64,000 bases of DNA from Schizochytrium sp. TIO01. Its lineage: Eukaryota > Sar > Bigyra > Thraustochytrida > Thraustochytriidae. This document shows positions 11,200 through 20,787 of the stretch, in pieces. The position numbers were made by a program, and so were the translations under genes. The notes under the pieces were generated by a model that worked only from the letters and a program-made list of their open reading frames with translations, was not told the origin of the DNA and did not search any database. Within the stretch, counting starts at the first letter, position 1. The number at the start of each line of letters is the position of its first letter. The stretch spans positions 5,634,362 through 5,698,361 of the forward strand of contig SMSO01000025.1 of NCBI GenBank assembly GCA_004764695.1, given 5' to 3'.

Positions 11200-12710
11200 A
11201 CAACTCTCAAAGCAAAGTTTGGGCAAGAAAGAAGAACTCCAGGAAAAAGATCGAGCAAGTACTTCAACATTTAGAAATTCAGGATTTCGCAACAGCCAGG
11301 CAAGAGATGGAAACGTACTTTGGTTGCACCTGGGCGTACGCGCTATCCTTGACATGCTAGTTATAAAGCTCTCGAGCGGATCAAGAATAATGTACAAGAC
11401 GAGGCAGAGTTTGAAAACTTTGAACCAAAGGCAACACAAGATCTTCCTCCAAAGCATCTGATCGAAACTATCGATAATACTTGGGACTCATTTGAATGCT
11501 ATCATTCATTGAACCTTCTTTTCTTTATTGCATTGGTCAATACTCAATATCGAACGACTTATTCATTCTGCCTCGTGACTAACGAGACACTTTATAAGGT
11601 AGAATGCATTATTCGTCGTACTGTAAATGAAACGAGTACGTTTATGAAAGGCTGCAATGATACTTCTTCTTGCGATTTTACGGAAGCCCCAGCGTTTTCC
11701 AAGCTTGTGGATGCATTTTAGGTTGCACAAGATCGTCAGAAGTTTTCGATTTTGGTACATTTTATTTTAAAAACGGCTATCCTTGAACTGTTTCTGTTAC
11801 TTTTGGCTATGGATGTCAAAAAGATAAAAGGGTCTGCATTTGTCACGCAGGTTTCACCACATTTGCGAGCATGTCAAGACTTGACGAGAGTTTTAGTGCT
11901 ATCGGTCGAGGGCTAATGAGGCCCTTTATAGATCAGAAAGCGCACTACAGATGTAATGAAGAGGTTGGTTTATCAAATCCTGTTAGAAAATCTGTTTAAT
12001 TTAATAGAAGCTCGTGCGATCTTCACGCTTGTGTGTCTGTTCAGGGCTACAAAAGATGCTCAGAAGGTTTCGACGTTGGTGCAATTTATTCAAAAAGCGG
12101 CAATCCCTCTGTTAATTTTGTTTTCTTTTGGTTGTGGACGTTGGGTAGATGAGGTGTGCTGCACTCTTCATGCAGATTTCACAGAATTTGCGAATCTCCC
12201 GGGTCTTGACGAGGATTTTAAGGATATTGATCAAGATGGTGTCTATACAGAAGGTGCGATAGAAGAGGGTGATGACGGAGAGATGACAGAGAGTTACATT
12301 TAGAACGTTCTTGCTGATATAGACAATGCAATCAATAAGTCAATTGTTGATGATACTCCTTCTGACACTTTAAAATAGTTTACTTCGGCAAGGGCCGATT
12401 GGGTCAACAGAAGATTATGATGGTAAATCTGACCATTTTGAGTATAGTTTTGACATAAGATCTATTGATAGTAACGGAAAAGATGAATTTCTTCATTTCT
12501 CTGATGATGCAAATGCAAGCTATACAGAAATTGACGCCGTGAGCAAAACCCACAAATGTTCAAACTATACCTCAAATGGTGATACCACTCTTAGTGGTAT
12601 TAGGCTAGTTAAAACATCAAATCTGAAGGACGTTGAGAGCCCTAGGCATGTATCCAAACCAGAGACTCCACAAAACAAAGATACGTTGTCAAGATACGTT
12701 GTCTATTGAA
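11200..12710 (+). pseudogene. Frameshifted gene relic with an internal duplication
   Basis: Several plus-strand open frames follow each other in different phases without start codons. One, ending at 11721, contains KALERIKNNVQDEAEFENF and WDSFECYHSLNLLFFIAL. Another spans about 11956-12303 with an acidic tail. A third, about 12395-12709, contains EDYDGKSDHFEYSFDIRS. The part near 11690-11910 resembles 12015-12230 (for example QDRQKFSILVHFILKTAI against KDAQKVSTLVQFIQKAAI), so the region carries a diverged tandem duplication. I do not recognise the family. It looks like a decayed gene rather than an intact intron-containing one. Confidence 0.35.
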
Positions 12711-12839
12711 GGCTCTATCTTACTGTCATTTCAGTCAGAGTTGATTTTCTTTCGCTAAATTATCATAGTCCAATCCATAGTGGTCATGCATACATGATTG
12801 AGTAAAATTTTACACAGTGTATAATCGTGTAATTACGTG

Positions 12840-13330
12840 CTCAGGTTGGGCAATAAGACTCACGAAGGGTAGAAAATATGGTGCAGACCATGCTTCAATG
12901 TACGAAAACGACATTAGAGAACTTTTCAATGAAGGCCGGGTAATTTCGCCAGATGAGAAGGCACCCTCTATACTGCTTGTTAGACTCAAAATCTAAGTGC
13001 AATATGCGTAACTCATACCCTAACGTGACGGACATCCAGATTAAGATCTTTCCTCTGATGAAAGCATCTATGCAGTCTAGTTCCTGTGTCTGATTGGTAT
13101 CTGAAAGTGGTACAGACCAAGGTTCATTAAAGCGAGGTGACAAATATAATGTTTCATCAAATGTACAGACAAGATGACTGATATGTATCAACACAGCAAG
13201 AACATGAAGGCGAAGGGTTTGATTATCAAGCTTCGCAAAGACTTGCCAGGGGGATTTCCCGGAATTAATGTGGGGCGTCGGTATTACATGCCGAGGTGCA
13301 CAAACGTGCTTTTCGTGCGTGCAAAACGTT
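12840..13330 (+). pseudogene. Short coding-like fragments
   Basis: Two short plus-strand frames look protein-like. One, near 12870-13003, contains GADHASMYENDIRELFNEG and ends at a TAA. One, at about 13173-13332, contains KAKGLIIKLRKDLPGGF and ends at a TAA. They are out of phase and have no recognised homologue in my knowledge. They may continue the relic upstream. Confidence 0.25.
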
Positions 13331-13339
13331 AAACATTAC

Positions 13340-14571
13340 ATTTATTTCCTAAATGTAATAGGCATATTCATTGAGTATGTATATGTTTTCTTCACTGCTG
13401 CCTTGTTGCAGCTGCTTTGAGCTAACCTCACGCATTAAATTTCACTAAACAGCAAAGCCTGCCGTAACGGGTCACTGGGGCTCATAGTTTACTGAGCCCT
13501 CGGGACAAATAGGATTGTGCCTTCTGTGCTGTTTCTCCGTTTTTGCAGCGCTCTGGGTGACGTTGCAGCATTTTTTTTGAGGTGCGCGAAACCTTAACTT
13601 GACGTTCGCACCGACTGCGAAGTTTCTGACCTTGACAGTAAGTACTGATTGTCGTGCACCATGCACTCTATCAGTTACACCGAACAAAAAGAAACGAAAC
13701 TAAGCCATGATAGGATTTAGTTCGTCACTATGTTACCACGTATTCTGGATAAAGTATGCATGGTTCTTAGGCGGAGTCGGTATTATATAAATTATCCTAC
13801 TACATATATTTTGTTTTAAAAGTAAAGGTTATGTTGAGGGTGTTAGTTTTTCTATATTTACCACATGCTGCTGTTGTTTGGTGCTTCAATGAATGATTAC
13901 TTTGGCTTGATTTCTTATTCCAAGCTAGGTGATTTCAACTTATTGCCTCTGACTACGAAGAGTGATTATGCTATATTCCTCGTGCACATACCCATGATAC
14001 CTAGAATTACCAAACAAAATGAAACCATAGTGGTTGCTTTGGCTAGAGCATTAAACAAGCTAAAAGGTGTTAGGGACTAGCAAGAGCGAGATGAATACCC
14101 CCAAAACAATCCCTCAAGGTGAAAACATTCGCAGATGATGTAAGGGATTAAAGATGTTTGGTCAGGAAATGTCAGTATTGTTGGCTGTGATAGTAAATTC
14201 AAACCAGTCTGATATTTTGTTTTCTATGAATATATTTTAACGAGAAACTACATCCAATATGGGTCAGGGAATCAATCCTTCTCTCCAGTTACTTTCCTCA
14301 AAAAGTGATGCTCATTGCTAAGAAATCTCCACATATCTGAAAAAAACTAATTCGCTTCATTCCATAGTTCACCTAGCGTCATGAACCCATTTTGTACAAT
14401 GTATTTTGTTCAGTCTACAGTATTCCCCGAAAAAATAACCTGATGAAATCGAAATCTTATTAGTATAAATTCGACAGCAAATGAACGAGAAGACTTGATG
14501 GTTAGAACGAATTTAGTTTCGTAGACTCCAACGAACTGGGTGGTCGCAAGCAGCTTTCTGAGACAAGAATT
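13340..14571. other. AT-rich spacer without a recognisable gene
   Basis: A 71-codon frame at 13865-14080 plus has no recognisable features. Nothing else is supportable. Confidence 0.45.
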
Positions 14572-14621
14572 GGAAAAAACGGTGATGAACACCGGCCTTG
14601 GCAACTCATCTGAGTTACCGA
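14572..14621 (+). ncRNA. Two-hairpin leader of tRNA-Asp copy 7
   Basis: The leader starts GGAAAAAACGG. Hairpin 1 is CGGTG/CACCG and hairpin 2 is AACTCA/TGAGTT with a very short loop. No TATA-like element is evident upstream, unlike most copies. Confidence 0.55.
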
Positions 14622-14693
14622 TTCCAGATAGTATAGTGGCTAGTATCCCCGCCTGTCACGCGGGAGACCCGGGTTCAATTCCCGGTCTGGAAA
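14622..14693 (+). tRNA. tRNA-Asp (GTC), copy 7
   Basis: Identical body, with T-runs of six and seven downstream. The spacer to copy 8 (14694-14820) is nearly identical to 17661-17786 between copies 11 and 12. Confidence 0.95.
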
Positions 14694-14771
14694 ATTAGTT
14701 TTTTAAATTTTTTTATGTGTAAAAATTACTGTTGTCTTGTAGTTTATAAATTCCCTTCGTCTGTGAATGCT

Positions 14772-14820
14772 CAACCGGTGATCACAGCCGGGCCTGGGAA
14801 TTCATCGAGTGAATTACCTG
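14772..14820 (+). ncRNA. Two-hairpin leader of tRNA-Asp copy 8
   Basis: Hairpin 1 is CGGT/GCCG and hairpin 2 is AATTCAT/GTGAATT. TTTATAAAT at 14743-14751 lies 24 nt before hairpin 1. Confidence 0.65.
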
Positions 14821-14892
14821 TTCCAGATAGTATAGTGGCTAGTATCCCCGCCTGTCACGCGGGAGACCCGGGTTCAATTCCCGGTCTGGAAA
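14821..14892 (+). tRNA. tRNA-Asp (GTC), copy 8
   Basis: Identical body, starting 199 bp after copy 7. Terminator of seven T. Confidence 0.95.
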
Positions 14893-15734
14893 GAACATGT
14901 TTTTTTGTTATTAAAATTAAATTGTTATGTCAACTCAATCTGTCAAATTTGAATCTGTGGTTTGAGAGAGAGCTTTTCTACCTATGTTTTTCTACATAAA
15001 ATCTCCAGCTCTGATGGCAGGCCTACTGTTTTGTTGTTTTTCCAATTAGTATTCGTTATACTTTTATATTCTATCATGATTTACCGAATAAATAATTAAC
15101 AAGAAAAATGTAATTTATATTCTTTTATTTTAAAACAAAAGTAAATGGCTATGATTGATTGGTTTATTGTCTTGCGCCCCCCTCCCCCCCCCCTTAGTTC
15201 AGAACTCGTACATGCACGCCATGTCAAATGCGAAATAGGAGGCCGACTCATTCGCATTGATGTTTATGGGGTACTTCAGCAGAACTATTCATACCATTCT
15301 CTGCTCCTACATCTCAGAGGAAATCTCATGATGCACAGCTAAATCCCATTGGGTTATAGGGGTCACTGAAAGGTGTGTAAAAAGACTAAGGTAGAGCGGG
15401 TAGGTGGCATTAAATAGTTTACAGTGGTGCCTTAAAGGCGCAGATGAAATACTCCTTCCTCTAAAAGGCATAGTTACTTGTTTCTATAATCTCAATTCGA
15501 GAAGGGAACCTATGCAGGCTGGATACAAGTTAACTGGATTTATGACTTACATGAAGATCACAAAGATAGATTCTAAGAATTGTTAGTAGCCTGAATATCT
15601 ATTGAAGTCATATCGAGTGGGCACATTTGGCACACATTACTTGTGAATTATGTTCGAGAAGTTGCACAAAATAAGGAAATAAGTACATGATCAATTGCTT
15701 AATATGTCCGGAGGTAACTCGGAATCAACCAAAC
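14893..15734. other. AT-rich spacer without a recognisable gene
   Basis: A C-rich run lies at about 15177-15192. TTAATATG at 15699-15706 belongs to the next cassette. No coding region is supportable. Confidence 0.45.
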
Positions 15735-15783
15735 GGAAAATTCGGTAATCAATACCGGTCCTGGAAGCTTGTTGAGTTTCCTG
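15735..15783 (+). ncRNA. Two-hairpin leader of tRNA-Asp copy 9
   Basis: This copy is the most informative for covariation. Hairpin 1 is CGGTA/TACCG, so the G-C pair of other copies has become A-T on both sides. Hairpin 2 is GGAAGCTT/GAGTTTCC, where the usual central mismatch is a pair. TATA-like TTAATATG lies about 36 nt before hairpin 1. Confidence 0.65.
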
Positions 15784-15855
15784 TTCCAGATAGTATAGTG
15801 GCTAGTATCCCCGCCTGTCACGCGGGAGACCCGGGTTCAATTCCCGGTCTGGAAA
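15784..15855 (+). tRNA. tRNA-Asp (GTC), copy 9
   Basis: Identical body, isolated. Terminator of five T about 8 nt downstream. Confidence 0.95.
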
Positions 15856-17334
15856 GAACATCTCTTTTTGCAGTCTTAATTTTGCCATGAGAAGCCACCT
15901 TTTCTTCCTACTTTGTGTCTTTTTAGTTTTTCTTTCTTTTTGTTATTATTTTATTGGTTAATATTTTAAACCTTAATATGCACTGTTTATGACCATGGGA
16001 GTTCTGAAATAACCACATCATATCAACCGTGTTGCTTCTGGCTTTGCTTTCAAACGATCTCCTCATATCAATCCTATATCTCAATGCACAAACCTATTCT
16101 TCCAGGTACTAACCAATCTGATCAAGTGCAATTCGTACAGAAGAAGAGGTTGCAGACTAATGCCCTCTGGCCAATGTCACTGCCATTTGTATTACCATAC
16201 GGGTCATTTGGCAGTGTGGAGACGCGTTGTAGAGGCTTAAAATGGGAGTATTGTCGCGCGTAGCGACCAACGTATGGAATCTGCATCAGAAACTTGTAAC
16301 TATGAGACTCCATCACTTCGGTTTCTCAGGCTTACGTTTTGGCAAAATGAGGTAATTTGTTATTTTACCTTCATTCATTTTTATCATTTTAAACCTGCGG
16401 CGAATTCTATCCGCTTCAAAACGACTCCGTACTGAACCAGCGCATGGAGCTCTTGCGATGTTACATGCGGATTAGCAGCAGCTTCAAGGGCTCCACTGCT
16501 GCCGGAGCCATGGCCTCCATCTGGTTCGACGTTAAAAACAACGACAGCATTGACAGCTTAGTAATTTTGACAGGGGAGGCGTACCTATAAGCAAAGTTGC
16601 TGTTGTTTCTGCTAATTCATTTGATCAGTGCCGTGTTTGCTCACGTGTTTTTTGGGGGCCTGCTACGGCAACATACCACATTGTGCTACTGTAGATACTG
16701 TAAGATGTCCACCAAATTTTTGCATGCCAGGATATGTGCAAACAGCTCATTCTCAACTCGCGATGCATCTCTCTATACGACGCGGGAGGAGATCAAGGTT
16801 GGTGTGCTAAACTATCTTCCTTCTTTAAGTGATTTGTGGACATTCTGTCATTGACCTACTGTATCTTCCTGAATATAAATATGAAGCCTTGCACCCGATT
16901 CATCATATCCACGTCCAAGATTCGGCCACTAAGACTAACTGTGATGGATTGCAAAAAATTTCAGACATTGAAGAGGATGTCCGAAGCCATCACAGGGCGT
17001 GCTTATCACAGGTATACCTTTTTTGGTACTCGTTTTTCTTCCTGCACATATGAATGGGAACAATTTTGCAGAGCTGTTGGGAGCAAACATGTATCTGAGC
17101 CGTGCATTCTGATGTACATTTGATTCGATATATCGAGACCTATTCAGTTTTAAATATAATTTTGACTTTTTTTGGTTTCTTGTCTTTGAAATGATAGCTC
17201 AGCTTTGCTTTGTTTTGATTTGTGTACCCCACCATGGAGGTAATTTAGTTTAATCAAATTATTTTATAAAGTGAACATTAACTCCTGAATTACAATGATA
17301 TAAGTATATATGTATCACAATCCACATTTCGTGT
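15856..17334. other. Spacer with possible relics
   Basis: A minus-strand frame at about 16384-16557 is more GC-rich than its surroundings and reads as protein-like (for example VTSQELHALVQYGVVLKRIE), but it has no start codon. Plus-strand frames at 16597-17123 include a cysteine-rich stretch (CPPNFCMPGY). Neither is recognised, and chance frames of this length are common. Confidence 0.3.
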
Positions 17335-17383
17335 CAGCGGTGGTCATAGCCGAATGAGGAAATTCAAGTTAATGAATTGCCTG
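17335..17383 (+). ncRNA. Two-hairpin leader of tRNA-Asp copy 10
   Basis: Hairpin 1 is CGGT/GCCG. Hairpin 2 is AGGAAATTCA/TGAATTGCCT: the outer pair is A-T here where several other copies have T-A (TGG/CCA), a compensatory change. TATATAT at 17305-17311 lies about 25 nt before hairpin 1. Confidence 0.65.
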
Positions 17384-17455
17384 TTCCAGATAGTATAGTG
17401 GCTAGTATCCCCGCCTGTCACGCGGGAGACCCGGGTTCAATTCCCGGTCTGGAAA
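17384..17455 (+). tRNA. tRNA-Asp (GTC), copy 10
   Basis: Identical body. First of a five-copy cluster. Terminator of six T. Confidence 0.95.
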
Positions 17456-17540
17456 GAATATTTTTTCATTATCAGCCTTACTTTTAGCTAAGAAAGTAAT
17501 CCTTTAGTAGATTATATAGGCTATTGACAATCTTGAGTTT

Positions 17541-17588
17541 CAGCGGTGATCGTAACCGACAATGGAAACTCACTTGGTGATTTGCCTG
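17541..17588 (+). ncRNA. Two-hairpin leader of tRNA-Asp copy 11
   Basis: Hairpin 1 is CGGT/ACCG. Hairpin 2 is AACTCAC/GTGATTT with one mismatch. TTATATA at 17512-17518 lies about 24 nt before hairpin 1. Confidence 0.6.
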
Positions 17589-17660
17589 TTCCAGATAGTA
17601 TAGTGGCTAGTATCCCCGCCTGTCACGCGGGAGACCCGGGTTCAATTCCCGGTCTGGAAA
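17589..17660 (+). tRNA. tRNA-Asp (GTC), copy 11
   Basis: Identical body, 205 bp after copy 10. Terminator of seven T. Confidence 0.95.
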
Positions 17661-17737
17661 ATTAGTTTTTTTAATTTTTTATGTGTAAAAATTACTGTTG
17701 TCTTGTAGTTTATGAATTCCCTTCGTTTGTGAATGTT

Positions 17738-17786
17738 CAACCGGTGATCACAGCCGGATCTGGGAATTCATTGAATGGATTACCTG
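17738..17786 (+). ncRNA. Two-hairpin leader of tRNA-Asp copy 12
   Basis: Hairpin 1 is CGGT/GCCG and hairpin 2 is AATTCAT/ATGGATT with one G-T pair. The TATA position reads TTTATGAAT (17709-17717), against TTTATAAAT in the duplicate copy 8. Confidence 0.6.
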
Positions 17787-17858
17787 TTCCAGATAGTATA
17801 GTGGCTAGTATCCCCGCCTGTCACGCGGGAGACCCGGGTTCAATTCCCGGTCTGGAAA
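17787..17858 (+). tRNA. tRNA-Asp (GTC), copy 12
   Basis: Identical body, 198 bp after copy 11. Terminator of five T. Confidence 0.95.
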
Positions 17859-17933
17859 GACCTTCTTTTTATTTTTCACACGTAAAAATGGTGTTGTAGG
17901 ATAGAATATAAACGCCATTAATTTTCCAGCTCT

Positions 17934-17982
17934 CAACCGGTGATCGCAGCCGGATCTGGGAGCTCAACAAATGAGCTACCAA
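17934..17982 (+). ncRNA. Two-hairpin leader of tRNA-Asp copy 13
   Basis: Hairpin 1 is CGGT/GCCG with loop GATCGCA. Hairpin 2 is TGGGAGCTCA/TGAGCTACCA, nine pairs and one mismatch, ending 1 nt before the tRNA. TATAAA at 17907-17912. Confidence 0.65.
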
Positions 17983-18054
17983 TTCCAGATAGTATAGTGG
18001 CTAGTATCCCCGCCTGTCACGCGGGAGACCCGGGTTCAATTCCCGGTCTGGAAA
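17983..18054 (+). tRNA. tRNA-Asp (GTC), copy 13
   Basis: Identical body, 196 bp after copy 12. Terminator of six T. Confidence 0.95.
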
Positions 18055-18132
18055 GAGTATTCTTTTTTATTTTCCACGTGTCAAAAATAATGTCTTAGGT
18101 TAGCTTATAAATGCTATCAACTTTTGGGGTGT

Positions 18133-18181
18133 CAACCGGTGATCACAGCCGGATCTGGGAGTTCATCAAATGAGCTACCAA
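18133..18181 (+). ncRNA. Two-hairpin leader of tRNA-Asp copy 14
   Basis: Hairpin 1 is CGGT/GCCG and hairpin 2 is AGTTCAT/ATGAGCT. TATAAAT at 18106-18112 lies 24 nt before hairpin 1. From the first hairpin to the tRNA it is identical to copy 6. Confidence 0.65.
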
Positions 18182-18253
18182 TTCCAGATAGTATAGTGGC
18201 TAGTATCCCCGCCTGTCACGCGGGAGACCCGGGTTCAATTCCCGGTCTGGAAA
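18182..18253 (+). tRNA. tRNA-Asp (GTC), copy 14
   Basis: Identical body, 199 bp after copy 13. Terminator of five T about 10 nt downstream. Last plus-strand copy. Confidence 0.95.
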
Positions 18254-19158
18254 GTATATTACTTTTTATAATGAAAGTTAAACCTCCCTCTTTAAAGAGA
18301 GAAAAAGGCTCGACAATTCAGTTCGAATTGAAAGATGGAAAGAAGCTGTTAATGAACTTTCTCTGCTTACATCGTTTTTATTTTTCGACCAAACTATTTG
18401 TTTGTTGTTTTTCTGCTCGGGTCTAGGATTCGCTTCGATAGGTGCTAATGAGAATTTTGGCCTGTGCGAATATTTCTTTTCGTGTCGAAGGGAGAAAAGC
18501 AAACTTGATGCAAAATAGAATTTGCATCACTCGGCGGCAACTGGTAGCTAAAGTATCGAAGTTGTAAAAGTCAAAGGTCATAGTAGATGAAATAAAGTTT
18601 GGTGTTTACTTTTTGTTTGTACTTTTGAAGTTAGTACTGAGCAAGAATGACATCGAAAGCTAGGAGCACATGATAGTAAAATAAACCATCAAGGTATGTA
18701 GATAGATGGTGCCGATTTAGGCGCAAAACGATGTTGCTACTCTTGATTTTTTTCTGAGGGTATAAACATGAGTCAAAGAATAGCACTCGAAACATTTGCA
18801 TGCTATTGGTAATATCAAAAGATCAAATCATCGTACATACATACATAGGTAGTTTTTGGTTTACGAAAAAAACACAACTGCAGGGTGATGCTCAAAATTG
18901 AGCATACTGAGCATGTTACTAGCTAAACTATGGGCATGGTCGTAGTTGAATATGATAAAAACCTGTTGAGGTTCTTACGCTCAATAATTACAATGTTGTT
19001 CTGTAAGACCTTGCAAGGAAAAATAACGAAATGCGTCTGCTACAAGGTAGCGTATAGGTAAGCTTAATCGCGGCAAGGATCGCGATTAGTAGTTGTGAGA
19101 GAATCCATGCTAACGTAATGCCTGGTGATGGTGATTAATGTGGACAGAAAGACATCTA
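18254..19158. other. Spacer without a recognisable gene
   Basis: No coding region can be supported. It lies 3' of the Gag-like ORF, which ends at a G-run. Confidence 0.45.
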
Positions 19159-20214
19159 TTAAAAGCCAGGGGGGGGAGCTTGCTGGTGGCGCTTCTGGGG
19201 CTGACTCTGGTGAAACGCATCGAACTCCTCAAAAAAGTCGTGTTGTTCATAGCCTCGCTTTGCCAGGCCGCTCCGCGCATGCAGCGTAGCTGCATTCAAT
19301 ATTTCCTCTCTTTCTCTAATTTGTTGATCGAGCTTGGCCTGGATATAGTCCACATTGATTGCGCCTTGCTCATAGAGCTGAAGATCTTTCGAGCCAATAT
19401 CCATCTTCGTTTCAAAATCTAGGCCAGAGGTGAGTCTTTTTCTGAAATCAAACAAGGTAATAGTCAGTGGATCCCCAAGGGCTACGAGAGCTTGGCGAAC
19501 CCGCCTTAAGACTGCCTCAAACTGCACGACAGACTGTTGTGGCGCCTGTTTGGCCAACAGCCACCTGCGAAGACACGCATCCTTCTCCTCCCACGTGTAC
19601 AGCGTTTGGCAAATCTTTGCAAGAAAGAACCTCACACGCTGCAGACCCAGCGCGTGCTGATATTCCGCAGTTAGGGGTTGCTTAGCAATGTAATTGTACG
19701 CTGCAAGGGCCTTTCCTCTAAGGTGGTTTACAAAGTATTCAAAGACCATATCTTCCCAAGACATTCCCTGATATGCTGCCTGCGTGGAGTTTTCGTAAGG
19801 AGAGAAAAATCCCTCTGGAGAATAGGGGTTTTGATTCAGGTTTGAGCGGAAGGCCTCGCAGCGCTCTACGATATCTGCCGCTGTTGTCCAATTTTCCTGC
19901 GTCCGCTCGGAGCTGAATTGCGGTGCTGGCCCATACGAGGTAATCTTGGATAGACCGCAGCCGCCATCACCCTCGAGAAAACCGCGGTCGCTTGCCCGAG
20001 CAAACTCTTTGTAGTCTTGAGGAGGCTCAGGGCTATACTTGATGAGGCGAGAGAAGACCTCCTCAGCTGGCAGATTGAATCCGTTCCACAGCAGGCCCTG
20101 AAAGTAAGGCTTCATCATAGGGCTTGGGCTCGTCATCGCGGTAGCCGTCGTACTTGTTGTTCCTACGCTGCTAGCGCTTGTGAAGCTCGTGGCGCCACTC
20201 ATGGCGCCGCTCAT
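19159..20214 (-). CDS. Gag-like protein, possibly retrotransposon-derived
   Basis: An open frame of 351 codons, counted from the first in-frame ATG at 20214 (the frame stays open upstream to about 20304 without an ATG). The N-terminus is low-complexity (Ser, Thr, Ala). The central part, with the stretch FVNHLRGKALAAYNYIAKQ followed by helices rich in Arg and Gln (for example QSVVQFEAVLRRVRQAL), has the general layout of retrotransposon Gag capsid domains. The C-terminus is Gln/Pro-rich (HQQAPPPGF). There is no zinc knuckle and no protease or reverse transcriptase nearby, and I see no LTR. It could be a solo Gag relic, a domesticated gag, or an unrelated protein. The stop follows a run of eight C on the coding strand, where a slip would change the end. 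Confidence 0.45.
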   Translation of the reverse strand: MSGAMSGATSFTSASSVGTTSTTATAMTSPSPMMKPYFQGLLWNGFNLPAEEVFSRLIKYSPEPPQDYKEFARASDRGFLEGDGGCGLSKITSYGPAPQFSSERTQENWTTAADIVERCEAFRSNLNQNPYSPEGFFSPYENSTQAAYQGMSWEDMVFEYFVNHLRGKALAAYNYIAKQPLTAEYQHALGLQRVRFFLAKICQTLYTWEEKDACLRRWLLAKQAPQQSVVQFEAVLRRVRQALVALGDPLTITLFDFRKRLTSGLDFETKMDIGSKDLQLYEQGAINVDYIQAKLDQQIREREEILNAATLHARSGLAKRGYEQHDFFEEFDAFHQSQPQKRHQQAPPPGF

Positions 20215-20400
20215 GGCGCACGCCGGAGTCTGGAGGACGAGGGAAGAGAGCAAAAATGGAGTCTTCTGGAGGTACTTATGTGGATTGCTTCTTACGGCGG
20301 ACAAGTGCTTTGGGCGTTCAAGTAAGGCCTGCTGCTACGGCTACACGAGAAGAGACCCTCGGTCCACGATCAACTGCCAAGGTCTGCGTCTTCCGGGCGC

Positions 20401-20413
20401 GGGGGGGGGGGGG
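20401..20413. repeat. G homopolymer
   Basis: Thirteen consecutive G, likely length-variable and prone to sequencing error. Confidence 0.9.
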
Positions 20414-20435
20414 TGACCTTGATTTGCTCTGAGGT

Positions 20436-20474
20436 GTTTGTTTGTTTGTTTGTTTGTTTGTTTGTTTGTTTGTT
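20436..20474. repeat. (TTTG)n microsatellite
   Basis: About nine TTTG units. A similar run occurs at 33025-33064. Confidence 0.95.
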
Positions 20475-20716
20475 TTTTATTTGCTAGCTTGTTCAAAGTT
20501 CTTTCTTCGATTGTGCAAGTTTTCCCTTTCTTCCTGTCAATCATCCAAAAAAAGTATTTACCCGTACCCATACCTACTCGAGAGTAGCATATTACAAAAT
20601 AACAAAATAAACGAAAGAAAAGAGGGCTTCGGAAGAGAAGGTTTCATTTCTCATTCTTGAGAAAGAAAATGACTGATCAGAACAAAACTTTTCTTACCAA
20701 AGAGAATTTGTTTGAC

Positions 20717-20787
20717 TGATTGATTGATTGATTGATTGATCGATCGATTGTCGATTGATTGATTGAGCGATTGATTGATGGATTGAA
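20717..20787. repeat. (TGAT)n imperfect microsatellite
   Basis: TGAT/CGAT units interrupted by single-base changes. Confidence 0.9.

Noticed and set aside
863-14621. Leader as a box C/D snoRNA
   Set aside because: GTGATGA in copies 2, 3 and 7 looks like a C box, but most copies read GTGATCA or similar and no conserved D box or terminal stem is present.
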